From Olsenella_L sp051876355 (lineage in GTDB: Bacteria > Actinomycetota > Coriobacteriia > Coriobacteriales > Atopobiaceae), in assembly GCA_051876355.1 (NCBI GenBank), contig JBJEHU010000006.1, positions 1 to 64,000 on the forward strand: 64,000 nt of DNA, in the 5' to 3' direction. Both the position numbers and the translations under genes were made by a program. Each line of letters begins with the position of its first letter. Position 1 is the stretch's first letter. Of this stretch, positions 59,829-64,000 are shown piece after piece. The notes beneath the pieces were generated by a model that ran no database searches, was not told the origin of the DNA, and saw only the letters and a list, made by a program, of their open reading frames with translations.

Positions 59829-60884
59829 CTAGTACACCATGCCCATGGCCTCGCGGACCTCTTCGAGCGTCTTCTCGGCGACCTCCTGGGCCTTGCGGTT
59901 ACCCTCATGAAGCACGTCCTGGATGTAGGGAAGATCGTTCTCGTACTGGTGACGCTTCTCGCGGATCGGGGCGAAGTACGTGTTCACGGCCTCGGTCGTG
60001 TAGCGCTTGAGCTGTCCTGCGCCGCCCATGCCGATCTCGTCTGCAATCTCCTTCGGGTCTCTGCCCGTGCAGATGCCGGCAGTCGTGAGCAGTGCCGAGA
60101 CACCCGGCCTGTTCTCGGGATCGAACGTGATGTTGCGCTCGGAGTCCGTCTTCGACTTCTTGATGAGCTTGGCCGTCTCCTCTTCTGTCATGCAAAGCGA
60201 GATGGCATTGCCGTAGGACTTGCTCATCTTGCGGCCATCGAGGCCGGGAAGGAGCGGCGTCGAGGTGAGAAGGCCTGCGACCTCCGGGAAGACCTTCGCA
60301 TTGAAGCGTTCGTTGAAGCGGCGGGCGATCTTGTCCGTGATCTCGATGTGCGGCAGCTGGTCGCGGCCGACGGGCACGATGTTGCCCTTGCAGAACAGGA
60401 TGTCGCAGGCCTGATGGACCGGGTAGGTCAGAAGAAGACCCGTGAGCGTGTGGCCGGATGCCTCCTGCTCGGCCTTGACGGTCGGGTTGCGCTCGAGCTC
60501 GGACTTGGACACAAGCGAGAGGAATGGCAGCATGAGCTGGTTCTCGGCAGGAACGGCCGAGTGGGTGAAGATCATCGTCTTCTCGGGGTCGATGCCGCAG
60601 GCAAGGTAGTCCATGACCATGTTGTAGACATTGTCGCGGATGTGGTCGGTCGTGTCTCGGTCCGTGATGACCTGGTAGTCAGCAATGACGATATTCGTCT
60701 TCACGCCGAGGTCCTGGAGGCGCACGCGCTCGCGGATCGTGCCGAAATAGTGGCCAAGATGCAGGCGTCCGGTCGGACGGTCGCCTGTGAGCATCGTGTA
60801 GCCTTCGGTCTTGCCGGACTCGATATCCGCCTGGATCTTGTTCGAGCGCTCAAGCGCTGCTTCATAGCTGCCCTCGTTTGGCAT
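59829..60884 (-). CDS. trpS: Tryptophanyl-tRNA synthetase
   Basis: Class I synthetase, 351 residues. The HIGH-type motif PTGRLHLGHYFGTI (about 37-50) and the KMSKS loop LDGRKMSKSYGNAI (about 215) are present. CPVHQACDILF-type active-site strand appears as YPVHQACDILFCKGN. AAGGAG precedes ATG 60884. The leader carries nested inverted repeats, suggesting specific control. Confidence 0.96.
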   Translation of the reverse strand: MPNEGSYEAALERSNKIQADIESGKTEGYTMLTGDRPTGRLHLGHYFGTIRERVRLQDLGVKTNIVIADYQVITDRDTTDHIRDNVYNMVMDYLACGIDPEKTMIFTHSAVPAENQLMLPFLSLVSKSELERNPTVKAEQEASGHTLTGLLLTYPVHQACDILFCKGNIVPVGRDQLPHIEITDKIARRFNERFNAKVFPEVAGLLTSTPLLPGLDGRKMSKSYGNAISLCMTEEETAKLIKKSKTDSERNITFDPENRPGVSALLTTAGICTGRDPKEIADEIGMGGAGQLKRYTTEAVNTYFAPIREKRHQYENDLPYIQDVLHEGNRKAQEVAEKTLEEVREAMGMVY

Positions 60885-60911
60885 GTGGCATCTCCTTGTT
60901 CAAAGCTTGTG

Positions 60912-60946
60912 TTACGGTTGGATTTGCATATCCAACGTAATTTACG
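60912..60946. promoter_or_regulatory. Nested inverted repeats in the trpS leader
   Basis: TTAC-g-GTTGGAT (60912-60923) pairs with ATCCAACGTAA (60930-60940), one bulge. The right arm overlaps a second palindrome CGTAATTTACG (60936-60946). It lies 28-62 bp upstream of trpS. Confidence 0.5.
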
Positions 60947-61053
60947 CACAGACTACAATGGTAGCAGACGCAAAGGACGGCTTTGCCTAGGCTATTATAG
61001 ATGCTGCAGGGAAGGATTTCCTTCCGGGGCCACGAGCAGGAGGAGACGGTTGC

Positions 61054-61653
61054 ATGCCCAGTTCATGCGGTTTCGATGCAGACAAGACCGCCCTCCGCCA
61101 GCAGTATCTGATCATGCGGCGTGCCACCTCGTCAGTTGTCCGCAAGGATGCAGATATGCGTATCAGGGAGGCTGTCGAGGCGCTGCCTGAATATGAGGCC
61201 GCAGATCTCGTGCTTGCCTATGTCTCCTTTGCCGATGAGATCGATACCCATCGCATCATCGAAGATGCGCTTGCTGAGGGCAAGACCGTCGCTGTGCCGA
61301 AATGCATGAAAGGGCATACGCTCTCGTTCTATACAATCTCGTCCCTTGCAGACCTCGTTCCCGGCGTCATGGGCATCCTCGAGCCCGTGCCCGACAAGGA
61401 GCATCTCGTGACGCCTGCCATGTGCAAAGGGTCGGTCTGCCTCGTGCCGGGACTTGTCTTCGACGGCGAAGGATACCGGATAGGCTATGGTGCCGGCTAC
61501 TATGACCGCTTCCTCGCGTTCTACATGGGCGAGAAGCTGGGCCTTGCCCGCTCCATGCAGGTGAGCTCGAACCCCTTGCCGCGTGGCGCCCACGATATCC
61601 ATGTGGATACGCTCGTCACGGACATGGGCTGCTTCCGCATCAGCCTGCGGTAG
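61054..61653 (+). CDS. 5-formyltetrahydrofolate cyclo-ligase
   Basis: Recycles 5-formyl-THF (folinate) to methenyl-THF with ATP. 199 residues: FDADKTALRQQYLIMRRA at the start, YVSFADEIDTHRIIEDAL (about 54-71), CLVPGLVFDGEGYRIGYGAG then YYDRFL (about 129-155). GGAGGAG precedes ATG 61054. It complements the folate operon in the left half of the window. Confidence 0.94.
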   Translation: MPSSCGFDADKTALRQQYLIMRRATSSVVRKDADMRIREAVEALPEYEAADLVLAYVSFADEIDTHRIIEDALAEGKTVAVPKCMKGHTLSFYTISSLADLVPGVMGILEPVPDKEHLVTPAMCKGSVCLVPGLVFDGEGYRIGYGAGYYDRFLAFYMGEKLGLARSMQVSSNPLPRGAHDIHVDTLVTDMGCFRISLR

Positions 61654-61680
61654 CAGGAGCTCCAATCGTGCATTCATGAA

Positions 61681-61712
61681 GAAAGCCGCCTTGGGGCGGC
61701 TTTCAGTTTCTT
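61681..61712. terminator. Terminator between the cyclo-ligase and EIIB-AroQ genes
   Basis: GAAAGCCGCC/GGCGGCTTTC with a TTGG loop (61681-61704), then AGTTTCTT on the plus side; TTCTTC on the minus side. Confidence 0.8.
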
Positions 61713-61740
61713 CATTCCGGTCTGGCTTCTGCAGGAGAGG

Positions 61741-62739
61741 CTATTCTGCCTTGCTCTCGCGCTCCTGCCTGTCGAGATAGTCACGCATATCGAGGATGGC
61801 CTTGCGGTAGCCCTGGATGCCCATGCCCATGATGGTCTCGAACGCGGCCTCGCGCACATAGGAGATCTGGCGGAACGATTCGCGCTCGTTCACCTTCGAG
61901 ATGTGCACTTCGACCGTCGGAATCCTGACGGCCTTGATTGCATCGAGGATTGCAATCGACGTGTGCGTATAGGCTCCGGGGTTGATCACGAGGCCGTCGA
62001 AGACCTGCCAGGCGTCCTGGATCTCGTCGACGATGTCTCCCTCATGGTTCGACTGGAAGCAGAAGCAGTCATCAAAGCCTGCTTCCTTCGCGGTCTTCTG
62101 GCAGAGAGCCAGAAGCGCTCCGAAATCTTCGGTGCCATATGTCTCCGGCTCGCGGATGCCGAGCATGTTAATGTTTGGGCCGTTGATGACGAGAAGACGG
62201 CGCCTATACGGAGCATCTTTTTCGACAGGCTTGCTCGAGGCGACCGCATGTGCGGTCTGCGCAAGCTTCGGGCCACGCGAGACATTTGGCGCTTCTACAT
62301 GAGGCACATTCTGGGGAGCCGGGCTCTCGGGGAACATGGAACGCAGCATATCGAGGTCTTCGGATTCCATGTCGGAGCGGGAGCGCTCGGAGTTTGCCTT
62401 GACCTGGATGCTGTAGGAGCGCCTGCGTTCGGGCGTCACGACGGGAGCTGCCTTGGCCGGATTCTCTTCCGGCTCCATCTCCTGCGAGATGTCGCAGAGT
62501 TCTTGGAATGACTGATAGATGTCGTCGATCACGTTCGGGCCGAATACGACCTCGATGCCGTTCGTGCCCCTCTTCGTCATTCCCAGCACGCTCGCAATGG
62601 ATGTGAGCTTCTCCCGGTCGATAAGATCGGGATTTTCTACCTTTATCCTCAGCCTGGTCATGCATATCGTGTTCTCAAGCACATTCTGCTTTCCACCAAT
62701 GGCAGAAAGCACGGCTTCGGCTGTATTTCGTTCGTCCAT
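61741..62739 (-). CDS. aroQ: PTS EIIB domain fused to type II 3-dehydroquinate dehydratase
   Basis: 332 residues, two folded parts. Residues 1-75 are a glucose-type PTS EIIB domain: AIGGKQNVLENTICMTRLRI carries the phospho-accepting Cys26 in the 'C.TRLR' motif, then GTNGIEVVFGPNVIDDIYQS. Residues about 76-180 are a polar linker. Residues about 181-325 are AroQ: LLVINGPNINMLGIREPETY (Arg and catalytic Tyr), LVINPGAYTHTSIAILDAI (Asn and His), VEVHISKVNERESFR (His, Arg), MGIQGYRKAIL. Both parts keep their catalytic residues. AroQ dehydrates 3-dehydroquinate in the shikimate pathway. GAAGG lies 6 nt before ATG 62739. Upstream is the AroE-AroK fusion. The EIIB may make AroQ respond to sugar/PTS phosphorylation; inference. 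Confidence 0.88.
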   Translation of the reverse strand: MDERNTAEAVLSAIGGKQNVLENTICMTRLRIKVENPDLIDREKLTSIASVLGMTKRGTNGIEVVFGPNVIDDIYQSFQELCDISQEMEPEENPAKAAPVVTPERRRSYSIQVKANSERSRSDMESEDLDMLRSMFPESPAPQNVPHVEAPNVSRGPKLAQTAHAVASSKPVEKDAPYRRRLLVINGPNINMLGIREPETYGTEDFGALLALCQKTAKEAGFDDCFCFQSNHEGDIVDEIQDAWQVFDGLVINPGAYTHTSIAILDAIKAVRIPTVEVHISKVNERESFRQISYVREAAFETIMGMGIQGYRKAILDMRDYLDRQERESKAE

Positions 62740-62880
62740 GAAGAGCCTTCGTAATTCTAAACTGGTTGTTTGCCGTTCTCAGTCTATGGAGTTCGACGCC
62801 TCGAGGGAAGACCCCAGCGGCAGACGGGCCGAGGGGCCTGCAAACGGCACAGATGATTCGGTTCTGCTGCCCAGATGCGC

Positions 62881-64000
62881 TCAGAGTTCCAGACGCGCGA
62901 TGATCGCAGCGGCATCTCCTTTCGGCGTTCCCGTGCAGGGGAGCACGAGGTCTGCCCACGCACGGTAGAGCGGAAGGCGCTCCTCGGCCAGCTTCTCGAG
63001 CCCCTTGCTCTCGGAGAGCGGACGCCCCTTCGTCTCGAGCGTCTGTATGGGGCGGTCGAGCATGATGATGAAGGAATTCTGGTGGAGCAGGGGGTAGTTC
63101 TGAGGAACCGTGACGACGCCGCCACCGCATGAAATCACAAGGCCCGAGCGTGCAGCCGTCTTGGCCAGAAGCTCTGTCTCCTGCCGGCGGAACGCTTCCT
63201 CGCCGTCTGCGAGGATGGCCGCACCGGCAGACCTGCCATATTCCATCTGATAGGCATCGTCCATATCGATGAAGGGGCGATGGAGCACGTGCGCCAGGTG
63301 CTTGCCGGTCGTCGTCTTGCCGGAACCGGGCATGCCGATGAGGACAAGGTTGTCCGTCGTGGCCGTGATGTCCTGCTCGATCTTCGCGATCGAGGACTCA
63401 GGGATGCTCATGCCCTGGAAGAGCTCGCTTGCGTAGTAGGCCTGTGCCACGAGCATCGGAAGGCCTGAGGCAGAAGGAAGCCCGAGCTTCTCTGCGGCAA
63501 GGCAGATACCCGTGCGTCTCGGATTGTAGACGACGTCGAGCACGCCGGCCAAGCGAGGAAGCTTCGAGAGCGTCTCCTCATCTACAGGCGTCGCTGGGCA
63601 GGCGGGATACATGCCGACAGGGGTCGTATTCACGATGAGGCGCGCATCGGCGTGGCGTGAGAGCAATGTCTCATACGTATCGTCGCCCCTGCGGGAGATG
63701 ACGGAGACCTCTGCCGCAGCGTCTCTGAGCGCTGCCTGCACGGCCTGGCTGGCTCCTCCCGATCCAAGCACGAGGACCGGCTCGCCGGCAAGGAAATCCT
63801 TCGCTGAATCAGCACCGAGCCTTTCCCTGCAGAAACGCTCGAGGAGATAGGCAAAGCCCAGGACGTCTGTGTTCTCGGCGAAGATTGTCCCGTCCGGGCG
63901 CTTCACGAGCGTGTTCGAGACGCCGAGGCGCTTGACGCGCTCCGAGCGCTCATCTGCGAGGCGGGCGGCATCTTTCTTGTAGGGAATCGTGACATTCAGG
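62881..64000 (-). CDS. Shikimate dehydrogenase-shikimate kinase fusion, partial
   Basis: The reading frame is open to the right edge of the window, so the N-terminus is missing. The visible part starts LNVTIPYKKDAARLADERSE with the AroE catalytic Lys. It continues through LGVSNTLVKRPDGTIFAENTD and LVLGSGGASQAVQAAL (NADP site), INTTPVGMYP-type VNTTPVGMYPAC and a C-terminal GLPMLVAQAYYASELF. After about 200 residues AroK begins: LVLIGMPGSGKTTTGKHLAH (P-loop), FIDMDDAYQMEYG, ISCGGGVVTVPQNY. One chain thus does two successive steps of the shikimate pathway. Stop at 62881, 141 nt from EIIB-AroQ. A GTG at 63906 is internal, not the start. Confidence 0.92.
   Translation of the reverse strand, partial: LNVTIPYKKDAARLADERSERVKRLGVSNTLVKRPDGTIFAENTDVLGFAYLLERFCRERLGADSAKDFLAGEPVLVLGSGGASQAVQAALRDAAAEVSVISRRGDDTYETLLSRHADARLIVNTTPVGMYPACPATPVDEETLSKLPRLAGVLDVVYNPRRTGICLAAEKLGLPSASGLPMLVAQAYYASELFQGMSIPESSIAKIEQDITATTDNLVLIGMPGSGKTTTGKHLAHVLHRPFIDMDDAYQMEYGRSAGAAILADGEEAFRRQETELLAKTAARSGLVISCGGGVVTVPQNYPLLHQNSFIIMLDRPIQTLETKGRPLSESKGLEKLAEERLPLYRAWADLVLPCTGTPKGDAAAIIARLEL

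Overview
The window looks like chromosomal DNA of a high-GC anaerobic actinobacterium, most probably of the class Coriobacteriia (Olsenella/Atopobium/Collinsella-like). The evidence is the gene content: indolepyruvate:ferredoxin oxidoreductase, formate-THF ligase with formimido-THF cyclodeaminase, ATP-type PEP carboxykinase, acetate kinase/phosphotransacetylase, a 2x[4Fe-4S]-type ferredoxin, UDP-galactopyranose mutase and Clostridium-like codon-neutral housekeeping genes in GC-rich DNA with strong AGGAGG ribosome sites. The genus is an inference. I see no rRNA, tRNA, CRISPR array, insertion sequence or prophage.

Layout. 1-3240: valS behind a leader with tandem TGTCC boxes. 3241-9300: an accessory stretch. 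It holds a 48-codon hydrophobic peptide gene facing a short minus-strand transcript (a type I toxin-antitoxin-like unit), iorAB plus an aryl-CoA ligase (aromatic amino acid fermentation), a type II toxin-antitoxin pair with its own operator, and a second, apparently toxin-less copy of the minus-strand RNA unit. 9388-13399: S-adenosylhomocysteine (SAH) metabolism: an AHCY-family hydrolase, an amidohydrolase (deaminase), a frameshifted DUF985 cupin, and a convergent MTA/SAH nucleosidase. 13749-23294: an eight-gene folate operon, fhs-fchA-folD-folE followed by an N-formylglutamate-amidohydrolase-like membrane fusion, a RimK-like ATP-grasp ligase, a divergent FolC paralogue and folC. 23509-32394: a zinc-ribbon membrane protein, metQIN, thrS, a large LOTUS/DUF3825-like protein and a PLP-fold protein that appears to lack its catalytic lysine. 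32458-36473 (minus): a seven-gene unit HD hydrolase - DUF1113 membrane protein - acyl-ACP thioesterase - Nudix - small membrane protein - thyA - folA, divergent from a tetR gene with a clear shared operator.

36584-44187: tetR, lipid kinase, RNase D, YugP-type protease, xseAB, HIT protein, ackA, small membrane protein. 44362-48508: aldose epimerase, pckA and pta, the last two with elaborate control regions (hairpin, cre-like boxes, a near-consensus promoter for pta). 48509-50750: glf plus a family 2 glycosyltransferase. 50838-58543 (minus): P1-type peptidase, maf, ferredoxin, ProX deacylase, GNAT, rlmD, and ppk with unusual tails. 58731-64000: argF, trpS, 5-formyl-THF cyclo-ligase, then two shikimate-pathway fusions: a PTS EIIB domain joined to type II dehydroquinate dehydratase, and shikimate dehydrogenase joined to shikimate kinase (cut by the window end).

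Together the genes describe a fermenter. It makes ATP by substrate-level phosphorylation (acetyl-P to acetate, aryl-CoA to arylacid), runs a large one-carbon/folate system that also recovers formate units from formimino compounds, and salvages SAH. The most unusual items are the EIIB-AroQ fusion, the two-copy antisense-RNA/hydrophobic-peptide unit, and the four extra genes of the folate operon.
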